17,883 bases of DNA from UBA2365 sp964594045 (GCA_964594045.1 CAZQKR010000066.1:1-17883); one strand, 5' to 3'. Numbered from the stretch's first letter, positions 1 to 8,904 are shown. The notes: generated by a model from the sequence alone, not told the origin. A program made the numbers and translations.

Positions 1-2
1 TG

Positions 3-578
3 CCGTCTTTGATTTTTCCCTATTTTGTGTTTACACAAAATATTTTATACTCTCCTGACAAGAAGTTTTCAGATAATGATGTTTATGTTTTTACCTTAAT
101 GTATTTATCCCGTATATGCTTTATTTATCCATATTTCATTGATGTGTTCTACGAAATATTGAAAAATAATCCACCAGACAGTAAAATGAAAACAATTTTG
201 GCAAGGGAAATTAATTCAATATTGAAAGAACATCTAGAATATTCAAGGTCTGATGTTGCTTTATGGGGTTTATTTTTAGCTATGAAATTTGATTTTAAAA
301 TTGAAAATTTTAAAAATTACTCTGACTATTTAATCAATGACAGAGATTGTTTACCGTCTTTACTTTGTTATTATTATTCATTACAAAATGGAATAAATAC
401 GGATAAATACTTTGAATTCATTGATGATATTAAAAACGAGAAGCAAGAAGAAGAATGGTGGATTTATATATACTCACTATTTTATGACAATGGACGAAAA
501 CACGTTTTTAGAACAATAGAATATAAAGATTTTTACACCGAATTAAAGAAAGGAAAAGTTGAATTTTATAAAAAATAA
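3..578 (+). CDS. 3' part of an unrecognised AT-rich gene; possible tail of a reverse-transcriptase defence protein
   Basis: The reading frame is open to the left edge of the window, so the true start lies outside; the TTG at 9 is only the first possible in-window start. The visible ~190 residues are mostly helical, rich in Lys, Ile, Phe and Tyr, with no signal peptide, clear membrane segment or catalytic motif. The pattern around residues 75-95, a charged helix and then SRSDVALWGLFLAMKF, resembles by eye the helical C-terminal region of the UG/Abi-type reverse transcriptases used in phage defence, where a polar residue plus a Trp-containing hydrophobic helix recurs. That is inference from memory of the pattern; the diagnostic YxDD motif would lie upstream and cannot be seen. 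A helical hairpin in the DNA follows within about 10 bases of the stop. Low G+C fits the rest of the left-hand island. Confidence 0.6.
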   Translation, partial: PSLIFPYFVFTQNILYSPDKKFSDNDVYVFTLMYLSRICFIYPYFIDVFYEILKNNPPDSKMKTILAREINSILKEHLEYSRSDVALWGLFLAMKFDFKIENFKNYSDYLINDRDCLPSLLCYYYSLQNGINTDKYFEFIDDIKNEKQEEEWWIYIYSLFYDNGRKHVFRTIEYKDFYTELKKGKVEFYKK

Positions 579-582
579 CGCA

Positions 583-640
583 GTAAAACACCTAAGCGTT
601 CGTCGAGGTTGCAAACCAAGCGATGAACGCAGTGTTGAAC
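583..640. repeat. Nested inverted repeat just after the first gene (attC-like or terminator-like hairpin)
   Basis: Three nested stems can be paired: AACAC (587-591) with GTGTT (632-636), GCGTTCGTCG (596-605) with CGATGAACGC (621-630, one G-T wobble), and GGTT (607-610) with AACC (614-617) closing a 3-base loop. The right border GTTGAAC (634-640) fits the integron R' consensus GTTRRRY, but the expected partner on the left, GTAAAAC (583-589), has two mismatches to RYYYAAC, and the two spacers differ in length. It could therefore be a degenerate gene-cassette attC, a REP-like hairpin, or an intrinsic terminator; there is no T-run directly after it, which weakens the last. Confidence 0.6.
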
Positions 641-890
641 GGAACCTTTGGTAGCGCTCTCAAGAGTGGAAAATCAGCTTTTTTTGATCTTATGGGGATA
701 GCGGAATTCTGGATGTAGAATCTATCGGGTGAAGATGGCCTTTTTCCAATACTTTTGAACTGGCTTGATTGTTTTTTTGGTTGTTTCTACTATTTTCAAT
801 ATTGTATTTTGATACCTGGTCAATTTGGACCGGATTTTACTAACATCAAATCCAATATTTAAAATCAAGTGCAACAATAAAAATTCATTT
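641..890. other. Non-coding stretch before the PD-(D/E)xK-like gene, with an IS21-like end motif
   Basis: No convincing gene is seen. The bases GGTCAATTTGGACCGG at 818-833 are, on the minus strand, CCGGTCCAAATTGACC, matching the core of the 24-bp repeat at 11689-11712 with one mismatch and the motif at 8982-8997 with two. A weak Bacteroidota-type promoter (GTTG at 780-783, 21 bases, TATTTTG at 805-811) can be drawn but falls short of the TAnnTTTG consensus. Confidence 0.5.
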
Positions 891-1604
891 ATGCCACCTA
901 ATAGAGAAGAAAAATTGGTTATTGATTGCTTGACCGTTCAAGGGTTTACAAATATTGAATATGAACCTGATGGGAATATTCCTCCTGACATCCTTGTCAA
1001 CGATAGAATCGCAATTGAAGTGCGAAGATTAAATCAAAATCTAGTCATTAGAAATGGATTTAAAGGACTTGAGCAAGATGAATTTGCTATTTATGCTTTG
1101 TTTCAAAAAATAATGGATGAGGATTCTGATTCTGAATTCACCAGAAGTGCTTTTGTTTGCTATTCGTATGAAAGACCTTTACCTGAGAAAAAAGAGATTA
1201 AAAGTGAAGTCAAAAGATTTTTGATCGAACATAAGCCATATATTGATCAGCGAAGGGAATATGAAATAAGTGAAAATTTCAAAGTAAGAATTGTTCCATC
1301 TGAAAATAAACTCGAAAAACAATATCAATATGGATTGAGCAATGATGGCGATTCAGGAGGGGTTATTGTAGACCTTATTTATAAAAATCTCGAATTAATA
1401 ATTAAAGAAAAAGAAACCAAAGTGAGTGGATTTAAGCATAAATATCCTGAATGGTGGTTAGCTGTTGTTGATACGATCGGTAATGGTATGGATGATTTGG
1501 ATTTAAGACAATTCAATGATCGCCCAAAAATCAAATATGATTTTGAAAGAATATTGTTAGTCTCACCACTAGATCCGAAAAAGTTCCTTTATCTCTACGA
1601 ATAG
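891..1604 (+). CDS. PD-(D/E)xK-like protein with a PPDIL...IEVRRLN motif, defence-associated candidate
   Basis: I start this 237-residue protein at the ATG at 891; the upstream in-frame TTG at 825 would put an IS-like motif into the coding region and adds residues that look non-protein-like. No signal peptide or membrane segment is seen, so it should be cytoplasmic. Near the N-terminus a conserved-looking block reads PPDIL (Asp33), then IAIEVRRLNQN (Glu43, Arg45). A hydrophobic strand ending in Asp, a short gap, then Glu-x-basic is the layout of the PD-(D/E)xK nuclease core, with Arg in place of the usual Lys. A helix before it (residues 4-18) and a later WWLAVVDTIG strand also suit a small alpha/beta fold. 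Whether it cuts DNA or only keeps the fold is unknown. It lies upstream of the helicase and methyltransferase genes on the same strand, but 401 bases away, so co-transcription is not certain. Confidence 0.75.
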   Translation: MPPNREEKLVIDCLTVQGFTNIEYEPDGNIPPDILVNDRIAIEVRRLNQNLVIRNGFKGLEQDEFAIYALFQKIMDEDSDSEFTRSAFVCYSYERPLPEKKEIKSEVKRFLIEHKPYIDQRREYEISENFKVRIVPSENKLEKQYQYGLSNDGDSGGVIVDLIYKNLELIIKEKETKVSGFKHKYPEWWLAVVDTIGNGMDDLDLRQFNDRPKIKYDFERILLVSPLDPKKFLYLYE

Positions 1605-2005
1605 CATAATCAATTAAATTTGTTTAGGTAGTTCAACATGAAATCGGGCGCAGTCTTTCCTGAATCCCTTTCACATTTCTAAAAGTTTTTTTTGAATCAG
1701 AATATTCAAACTGATGAATTAGATAGCTTACTTTTGGTAAATACACTTAATCAGGAAATAAAAATTAAATCGTATTTTTGACGAGGTTCATTCAATTAAT
1801 CAAGATGAACCCTTGAAAAGGTATTATTAATTTGATGATGCCATTACCTTATGCATAATAAGTTATGGCAAATATTCAAATTGGCTTACAACAAATGTAT
1901 GATTAGGGATAAGAAACTATAAGTGAATTCAATATTAAAATAATAGATAAACAGGAGTGAAAATAGGATTTTTACCTTAAAGAAAATTAAGTCACTAAAG
2001 AAATT
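1605..2005. other. 401-base intergenic region upstream of the helicase-methyltransferase operon
   Basis: AT-rich with no gene that I can support. An imperfect inverted repeat runs from 1840 to 1869: GCCAT pairs with ATGGC and, inside it, CTTAT with ATAAG around a 5-base loop. It sits about 140 bases before the helicase start and is not followed by a T-run, so an operator or leader structure is more likely than a terminator. TATTTTTG at 1773-1780 fits the Bacteroidota -7 consensus TAnnTTTG but has no well-spaced -33 box. Confidence 0.4.
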
Positions 2006-5000
2006 ATGAGCACAAAATTCTTTACAAATGAAGAGACAAATACCCTCATCAATAAAATTGAGGGCATCTTTCAATATAAAGATATACACTTCTTAGATGC
2101 TTTGGTTGGCTACTTTCGGGCATCAGGCTATTTCAGGATCAGGAAATTTGTTGAAAAAGCAGATGAAATAAGAATCCTGGTCGGAATCAATGTTGATCAG
2201 TTGATTCATGAAGCCAGCCGCCAGGGATTGCTGTTCGACGGGAGTGCAGAAAAAGCTCAGGATGAATTTTTCAATGAAGTAAAAAGAAATATTCAGGATG
2301 CCGAATATGACAAGCAAGTAGAAGATGGAATGCTCCAACTGATCATAGATATTGTAAGCGGAAAGGTGAAGATCAGAGTACATCCCAAAAAGAATATCCA
2401 CGCCAAAATCTATATTTTCAGGGAAGAGAATAAACATGATCATGGCTATGGTTCAGTGATCACAGGCTCCAGCAATCTAACAGATGCCGGACTTTCAAAA
2501 AACTTTGAATTCAATGTTGAATTGAGAGATAATACAGACATTGATTTCGCTGTGGAAACCTTCAACAAACTATGGTGGGAATCGATTCCGGTTGCTGAAG
2601 AATATATTGAAAAACTTCGTAAAGAGACTTATTTGAATGATACCTACACACCTTATGAGGTTTACCTTAAATTTCTTGTGGAGTACTTTGGTAAAAGCAT
2701 TGATTTTGATCCGAATTCTATAACTGATCTTCCAAGAGGTTTTAAACGGCTATCTTATCAAATCGATGCAGTCAACGATGGTTTTACAAAAATGATGAAA
2801 CACAATGGCTTTATCCTTGCTGATGTAGTGGGATTAGGAAAAACAATCGTAGCTGCAATTATTGCAAAGAAATATTTTTATACGAATGGTTTTCCTACTC
2901 ACCGGTCCAGAACTTTGATCATTGTACCACCTGCAATAAAAGAAAACTGGTCCGAAACTGTTGATAAATTCAGATTGGACAATGTGAAAATTGTAACTAA
3001 TGGAAGTTTACATAAAGTTACTGATCCTGCAAAATATGATTTGATCATTGTTGACGAGGCACATAAATTCAGAACAGATACGGCTGCAATGTATAATGAA
3101 TTGCAGAAGATATGTAAAACACCAACCAAACGAATTTTATCTGATGGACAGGCAGTACAAAAAAAGATCATCCTGGTTTCAGCAACTCCATTAAATAACA
3201 AGCCTGAAGATATTGCCAACCTGGTTTATTTATTTCAGGATAGTAAAGATTCTTCTCTTGAAATAGGAAATCTTCAAAACTTTTTCAGGAATCAAATTGA
3301 TGCTTACAAAAAACTTAAAAACGAAAACGACATAAAAACAGTCCAGGAAGGCGTTAAGAAAATTTATGAAAGAATTCGGATAAAAGTAATTGAGCCTTTG
3401 ATCGTCCGGAGGACCAGAACGGATTTGTTAATTCAAAAGCAGTATTCTGAAGATCTGGAAACCCAGGGCATTAAATTCCCTAAGGTTAAAGAACCGAAGA
3501 AAATATTTTACCAATTAGAGCCTCACCTGGAGTCTTTGTATGATAAAACTATCTTTGTTTTAAGCCATCAAACTGAAGGTTTGACATATAACCGGTACCG
3601 GGCTATTCAATTTTTAAAACAACCGAAGAAAAGCAAATACAAACAAGCTGACATGATTTCCGGCCAATTAGCCCGGATCATGAAAACCTTGTTGGTAAAA
3701 CGTATTGACAGTAGTTTTTTTGCATTCAAACAATCTCTTGAAAGATTCTTGATGGCTACCAAAGCCATGGTGACCATGTTTGAAAATGGCAAGATCTATA
3801 TTGCCCCTAACCTTCCTGTATCTGATATGATCAACGATGGAAAGGAAGAAGAATTATTGAATTTGATCATTGAAAGATCAGTTGAAGACCCAACTATTGA
3901 AATTTGTGAACCCGATGATTTTGAATACAATTTTCTGCCGGGATTGAAAAACGACTATGAATTGCTTAAAGATCTCAATAATGATTGGCAAAGAATAAAT
4001 GATGACCCCAAACTGGATGTATTCGTTGAATATCTTAAAAACGTATTATTAAGTAAAAAAATAAATCCACAATCCAAACTTGTTGTTTTTTCAGAAAGTA
4101 AGGAAACCACTGACTATTTATTCAGGCAACTAAAATCCAGAGTGGATTATAGGCTACTTGCTGTAGATAGCGAATCTAGAAAGGACAAAATGCCGGTCAT
4201 CCGTCAAAATTTTGATGCGAACATTAGTAAATCTGAACAAAAAGATGATTTTGATATCGTAATTTCAACAGAAGTTCTGGCTGAGGGGATCAACCTGCAT
4301 CGTTCAAATGTTATCGTAAACTATGATACGCCCTGGAATTCCACCAGGTTAATGCAACGCATCGGAAGGGTGAACAGGATCGGATCAACTGCTGAAGAAG
4401 TTTTTGTTTATAATTTTTATCCAACAGCAAAAGTCAATAATGATATAGAACTGGAGAAAAGAGCCATCATGAAACTACAGGCATTTCATGCAGCTTTAGG
4501 TGAGGACAGCCAAATTTATTCTCCTGATGAAGAAACTGAAACTTTTGGACTGTTTGACAAACAATTGGAAGAGGAAAAGGACGAGAAACTCACATACCTG
4601 ATGATGATCCGGGATCTCAAGGAAAAAGATCCAGGTCTGTTCAAACAAATTAAGAATATGCCTCTGAGGGCAAGAGTTGGCAGAAAAAATGCCGTTCTTA
4701 AAAATGGAACCATTTGTTTTATAAGGGATAATAAAAGAGATGGCTTCATTTATATCAACCAGAATAATGAAGTTGAGGAACTGACATTTCTCGAAACGGT
4801 GCGACAGTTTGAAGCGTTCCGTACAGAGAAAGGAATTCCTTTACATTCATTGCACCATGAACAGGTTCAAAAGGCCATAAAAATATTTACTGACAAAACA
4901 GAAAGTGAAAAAGCCAGGGATAAAAAAGTTGATTCCACTCAGGGTCCGAATGAAAAAAATGCCATTGCATATCTTGATGCATTGCTCCATTTACCTTTTG

Positions 5001-5266
5001 TAAACGATATGGAATCAAGGCTGATCATTTTGGCCAAAGAAGCCATCAGGAAAGGCCGATTTCAAAACCTTCAGCGGGATATCAACAAATTAAAAAAAGC
5101 TGTTAAGAAAGCTCCCCTAAAACCTGCTATTATACTTGAGAAAATGATGGCAATATTGGAAAGCTATCCTTTAGATAAAGAAGAAAATAGTTCCAATGAT
5201 TTGAATGCTAATCAACCAAAAGTTCTTAAACCGGAGATCATTATCACTGAAAGCTTTAGCAATTGA
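2006..5266 (+). CDS. PLD-nuclease/SNF2-type helicase fusion, restriction or defence motor
   Basis: This 1086-residue protein joins two enzymes. Residues about 20-200 are a phospholipase-D-type domain: HAK (His132, Lys134), followed by GSSNLTDAG (154-162), is the HxK...GSxN signature; PLD nucleases such as BfiI use a pair of these, usually by dimerising. Residues about 250-850 are a superfamily 2 helicase of the SNF2/HepA type: GLGKT (Walker A, Lys279), DEAH (350-353), SATP (392-395), a FSESKETTDYL strand opening the second RecA lobe, STEVLAEGINLHR (motif V) and QRIGRVNRIG (motif VI, from Gln784). All main helicase motifs are present, so ATP-driven translocation is expected. The last ~230 residues are charged and helical. 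The ATG is 5 bases upstream-coupled to the methyltransferase gene, which argues for one restriction-modification-like complex in which this chain both moves on and cuts DNA. The exact named system is not certain. Confidence 0.9.
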   Translation: MSTKFFTNEETNTLINKIEGIFQYKDIHFLDALVGYFRASGYFRIRKFVEKADEIRILVGINVDQLIHEASRQGLLFDGSAEKAQDEFFNEVKRNIQDAEYDKQVEDGMLQLIIDIVSGKVKIRVHPKKNIHAKIYIFREENKHDHGYGSVITGSSNLTDAGLSKNFEFNVELRDNTDIDFAVETFNKLWWESIPVAEEYIEKLRKETYLNDTYTPYEVYLKFLVEYFGKSIDFDPNSITDLPRGFKRLSYQIDAVNDGFTKMMKHNGFILADVVGLGKTIVAAIIAKKYFYTNGFPTHRSRTLIIVPPAIKENWSETVDKFRLDNVKIVTNGSLHKVTDPAKYDLIIVDEAHKFRTDTAAMYNELQKICKTPTKRILSDGQAVQKKIILVSATPLNNKPEDIANLVYLFQDSKDSSLEIGNLQNFFRNQIDAYKKLKNENDIKTVQEGVKKIYERIRIKVIEPLIVRRTRTDLLIQKQYSEDLETQGIKFPKVKEPKKIFYQLEPHLESLYDKTIFVLSHQTEGLTYNRYRAIQFLKQPKKSKYKQADMISGQLARIMKTLLVKRIDSSFFAFKQSLERFLMATKAMVTMFENGKIYIAPNLPVSDMINDGKEEELLNLIIERSVEDPTIEICEPDDFEYNFLPGLKNDYELLKDLNNDWQRINDDPKLDVFVEYLKNVLLSKKINPQSKLVVFSESKETTDYLFRQLKSRVDYRLLAVDSESRKDKMPVIRQNFDANISKSEQKDDFDIVISTEVLAEGINLHRSNVIVNYDTPWNSTRLMQRIGRVNRIGSTAEEVFVYNFYPTAKVNNDIELEKRAIMKLQAFHAALGEDSQIYSPDEETETFGLFDKQLEEEKDEKLTYLMMIRDLKEKDPGLFKQIKNMPLRARVGRKNAVLKNGTICFIRDNKRDGFIYINQNNEVEELTFLETVRQFEAFRTEKGIPLHSLHHEQVQKAIKIFTDKTESEKARDKKVDSTQGPNEKNAIAYLDALLHLPFVNDMESRLIILAKEAIRKGRFQNLQRDINKLKKAVKKAPLKPAIILEKMMAILESYPLDKEENSSNDLNANQPKVLKPEIIITESFSN

Positions 5267-5271
5267 TCGTT

Positions 5272-8200
5272 ATGAAAGAAAATGAATTAAAAAAAATACT
5301 TCGTAAGGAATTTGATTTCGAGGAAAATTGGAAGACTGTATTTTTCAGGCTTTTTAACAAAGTACAATATTTTACCAGTCCGTCCATTCCTTTTTCTGAA
5401 AATTCCAAAGTCATTTCCGGTAGGCAAACGGGCTTGGTAAAGCTGGACGATGACAAACAAGTGGCCATTTTTGAGGTTGAGGTTGATGACAGCATCAGGA
5501 TCGACAAAAACAGGCTTGGTTTAAGGGAAATTGCCATCAGGCATATAGACCAAAGTATCACACATGGCGCTTTTGTGTTCTTTTATTCTAAAAATCAGGC
5601 AGATTATCGCTTTTCTTTCATAGCCAAATGGTCGGAAATTGATCTTGAAACTGGTGAATTCAAAAAAGGTGAAACCAAACCTAAACGATACACCTATCTG
5701 CTGGGTGAAAATGAAGCCTGTACCACCGCTGCAAAACGCTTATTGGTCCTGGCTTCCAAACGCGATCAAAAAGGAATTATTATTAAAGATCTGATCGATG
5801 CTTTTTCAGTGGAATCGCTCAATAAAGAATTTTTTAAAACCTACAAGGAACATTATGAACGGTTCTGGAGATACATTGCAAACGAAGAAAATGGCTACAG
5901 GAATATTCTTTTAGATCAGACGAAAGAAAAACCAGAACTGCAGGAAAAACCTATCCGTGATTTTGTCAAAAAACTACTTGGGCGTATCGTTTTTCTGCAT
6001 TTTCTTCAGAAGAAGGGTTGGATGGGTTGCGATTCCAGCACAGATAAATGGGAAAATGGTGAAAAACAGTTCATGCAACAATTGTTTAACGATTTCAGCG
6101 ATAAAACTCATTTTCACAGCCAATGCTTAACTAAATTGTTTTTCAACACCCTGAATACCCGAAGACCGGAAGATATTTTTGAAATGGAAGGATTGCAGGG
6201 CAAGCTGAACGGAAGTAGGGTTCCATACCTGAATGGTGGTTTGTTTGATACAGATAAACCTGAAGAAGTTTTGACCATAGATTTTCCGGAAAGATACTTT
6301 GCCGAATTGTTTGATTTTTTTGAGCAGTACAATTTTACCATTGATGAAAACAGCCCGGATGATCATGAAGTCGGGATTGACCCGGAGATGTTGGGACATA
6401 TTTTTGAGAATCTCCTGGAAGAGAACCGCGAAAAAGGTGCATTTTATACACCTAAGGAAATCGTGCAGTATATGTGCAAGGAGAGTCTGATCCAGTACCT
6501 GTTGAATAGTTTTCATGATCGACCTGACATTGAACAATTCATCCGTTTTCATTTCGTCTCACCTTACCTGGCTGAAAAAGAAAATGCCATTTTGCTTAAT
6601 CAAAGACTGGATGAGATCAAAGTGTGCGACCCGGCCATTGGTTCGGGTGCTTTTCCGATCGGGATGTTACAGGAAATATTTGATGCAAAAAAGTTCATTT
6701 ACCCCCATTTAGGAACAAATAAGGAATTTAACCCTGCTCAGGTCAAAAAAGATATTATTCAGAAATCCATTTATGGGGTCGATCTTGAAAAAGGCGCTGT
6801 GGATATTGCCCAATTGCGTTTTTGGCTGGCTTTGGTAGTGGATGAAGAAGCGCCACACCCTTTACCCAACCTTGATTACAAAATCATGCAGGGAAACAGC
6901 CTCCTTGAAAGTTTTGAAGGGATTGATCTGAGCAAAGCTGCAATATTTGAAGAACCTAAAGTCAAAGTGATCCAAACGCAATTATTTGGAGAGCCAGAGA
7001 CAGATTACGGGTTTTCAAATGAAAATAAGTCAGATATTAAAAAATTGATGAATGACTATTTTAAGGTTGAAGACAGAGATCAAAAAGAAGGGATCCGTAA
7101 ACGTATTGATCGAATTGTTTTAGACCATATTGATAAATCTCTGGAGTACTATGAAAATCGTTTACTAATTGAAATTGCTACATTAAAACGGAGATTGGAA
7201 GACAAAATTGGTGATCTGCCATATGCTCAAAAACAAGCCTATTATACTAAGGGTAAACATGCCAAAGAAATCGAAAAACGCAATAAACTATTATCAAAAC
7301 TGAATGAATCCCGGACAAGACTATTGGATTTTCAAATTACAGAAGAAAGGCCATATTTTCTCTGGCATTTGTATTTTATGGACGTGTTTGAGAAAGGTGG
7401 TTTTGATGTAGTTATTGGGAATCCACCTTACATTCAGTTGCAAAGTATGGGTAAAGCGACTGACAAATTACAAGAAAATTCATGGGAAACTTTTACAAGA
7501 ACTGGAGATATATATTGTCTTTTTTATGAAAAAGGGATAAATCTTCTTAAAAAGAATGGAATACTAACTTATATAACCTCCAATAAGTGGATGCGGACAG
7601 CATATGGGAAGCCTCTCAGGAAATTCTTTTATCAAAAAAACCCATTGAAAATTTTGGATTTAGGACCTGGTATTTTTCAAAGTGCATCAGTCGATACAAA
7701 TATTATTACAATACAAAATTCACTTAATAAAAGTCAATTATTAGGAATAAGTATCAATAAAAATGCAGCACTTTTATCATTAAATGACAGTGAATTCATT
7801 CCAATTGAAATTTCAGACGATGAAATTTGGGCCATTTTGAATGAAGATGATAATAATATCAAAAAACATATTGAAACCAATGGAATTCCTTTAAAAAACT
7901 GGAATATTTCGGTTTATAGAGGTATAACCACAGGTTACAATGAAGCCTTTGAAATTGAAGATAAAAATGAAATTGATGCACTTATTCATTCAAATCCAAA
8001 AATTGAATTTCTTATAAAGAAACTCTTAAAAGGAAGAGATATAAATAAATATCATGCTGATTGGAAGAATAAATTTTTGATTTTTATTCCATGGCATTTC
8101 CCAATGCAAAATGACCCAAGCATTAATGGTGCGTCTCAAAAAGCAGAAATACAATTTTCGATTGAATACCCTTTACTATTTGAACGTTTTTTAAAGCATA

Positions 8201-8904
8201 AAGATGGATTATCAAAAAGAAATCAAGCAGAAACGGGTATTAGATATGAATGGTATGCTTTACAAAGATGTGCAGCTACATATTATGATGAATTTGAAAA
8301 AGAAAAAATAATATACCAAGAAATGGTTCAAACCCCTGCCTTTTCATATGATTTTGGTAATAAATACTATTGTATTGATACTGCTAGAATTATAACCGGT
8401 AAAAACCTAAAATTTTTATTAACAGTATTTAATTCAAGGTTATTTTTTTATGTTGTTAAGAATTTTTATGGGGGAGGAGGTCTAGGTTCAGTAGGCATCA
8501 GAATGAAGCACACTTTTTTTGAAAATTGTCCTGTTCCAAAACCCAAAGTAGAGCAGCCGTATGAAATATTAGCTGAATACTTAATTTTATTATACAACCC
8601 AGACACTCCCCAAATATTGAAATACACTAACAATGAAATTATTAGCCAAAAATTTGAAGAAGTTCTAAATATGATGGTTTACGAGCTATACTTTGATGAG
8701 CATATGAAGGAAAATGATATTGATGTATTGCAGTTTATCAACTTCCCAGATATTTCAAAAATGCAAAGCTTTGAAGAAAAGCGCGATGCCATACAAAAAA
8801 TTTACTACTGGCTGAAAGAAAAGGATAATCCGATACGGAACAGGATATTGATTTCGGAAAGTCGGAGCTGGATAATTAAGAGGATTAATGAGAGTACGCA
8901 TTAG
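5272..8904 (+). CDS. Large Eco57I/TaqI-type adenine-specific DNA methyltransferase (restriction-modification or PglX-like)
   Basis: Starts at the ATG 5 bases after the helicase stop and runs 1210 residues. Motif I for S-adenosylmethionine is DPAIGSGAF (453-461), preceded by GAFYTP (389-394), typical of this class; the catalytic motif IV is NPPY (717-720), which marks N6-adenine methylation. A charged coiled segment (about 600-690) separates the two halves of the catalytic domain. The C-terminal third, with GRDINKY (921-927) and NSRLFFYVVKNFYGGGG further on, resembles the TaqI-like specificity domain that reads the target sequence. The N-terminal ~200 residues hold VAIFEVEV (64-71) followed by a conserved-looking helix; this could be a nuclease-fold relic but lacks the Lys of ExK. 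BREX PglX and type IIG/ISP enzymes have similar size and order. No pglZ, brxC or brxL is present here, so the partner is the PLD-helicase. The part from about 7440 to 8640 is much more AT-rich than the rest. Confidence 0.9.
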   Translation: MKENELKKILRKEFDFEENWKTVFFRLFNKVQYFTSPSIPFSENSKVISGRQTGLVKLDDDKQVAIFEVEVDDSIRIDKNRLGLREIAIRHIDQSITHGAFVFFYSKNQADYRFSFIAKWSEIDLETGEFKKGETKPKRYTYLLGENEACTTAAKRLLVLASKRDQKGIIIKDLIDAFSVESLNKEFFKTYKEHYERFWRYIANEENGYRNILLDQTKEKPELQEKPIRDFVKKLLGRIVFLHFLQKKGWMGCDSSTDKWENGEKQFMQQLFNDFSDKTHFHSQCLTKLFFNTLNTRRPEDIFEMEGLQGKLNGSRVPYLNGGLFDTDKPEEVLTIDFPERYFAELFDFFEQYNFTIDENSPDDHEVGIDPEMLGHIFENLLEENREKGAFYTPKEIVQYMCKESLIQYLLNSFHDRPDIEQFIRFHFVSPYLAEKENAILLNQRLDEIKVCDPAIGSGAFPIGMLQEIFDAKKFIYPHLGTNKEFNPAQVKKDIIQKSIYGVDLEKGAVDIAQLRFWLALVVDEEAPHPLPNLDYKIMQGNSLLESFEGIDLSKAAIFEEPKVKVIQTQLFGEPETDYGFSNENKSDIKKLMNDYFKVEDRDQKEGIRKRIDRIVLDHIDKSLEYYENRLLIEIATLKRRLEDKIGDLPYAQKQAYYTKGKHAKEIEKRNKLLSKLNESRTRLLDFQITEERPYFLWHLYFMDVFEKGGFDVVIGNPPYIQLQSMGKATDKLQENSWETFTRTGDIYCLFYEKGINLLKKNGILTYITSNKWMRTAYGKPLRKFFYQKNPLKILDLGPGIFQSASVDTNIITIQNSLNKSQLLGISINKNAALLSLNDSEFIPIEISDDEIWAILNEDDNNIKKHIETNGIPLKNWNISVYRGITTGYNEAFEIEDKNEIDALIHSNPKIEFLIKKLLKGRDINKYHADWKNKFLIFIPWHFPMQNDPSINGASQKAEIQFSIEYPLLFERFLKHKDGLSKRNQAETGIRYEWYALQRCAATYYDEFEKEKIIYQEMVQTPAFSYDFGNKYYCIDTARIITGKNLKFLLTVFNSRLFFYVVKNFYGGGGLGSVGIRMKHTFFENCPVPKPKVEQPYEILAEYLILLYNPDTPQILKYTNNEIISQKFEEVLNMMVYELYFDEHMKENDIDVLQFINFPDISKMQSFEEKRDAIQKIYYWLKEKDNPIRNRILISESRSWIIKRINESTH

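Noticed and set aside
825..890. TTG start at 825 for the PD-(D/E)xK-like protein
   Set aside because: It would begin inside the IS-like motif and add 22 residues of unlikely composition; the ATG at 891 precedes a normal helix.
1773..1780. TATTTTTG as a Bacteroidota -7 promoter box for the helicase operon
   Set aside because: It fits TAnnTTTG, but no TTTG lies at the right distance upstream, and in sequence this AT-rich such matches occur by chance.
5272..8904. Complete BREX system
   Set aside because: The methyltransferase resembles PglX, but no PglZ phosphatase, BrxC ATPase, BrxL or BrxA/B is found in the window.
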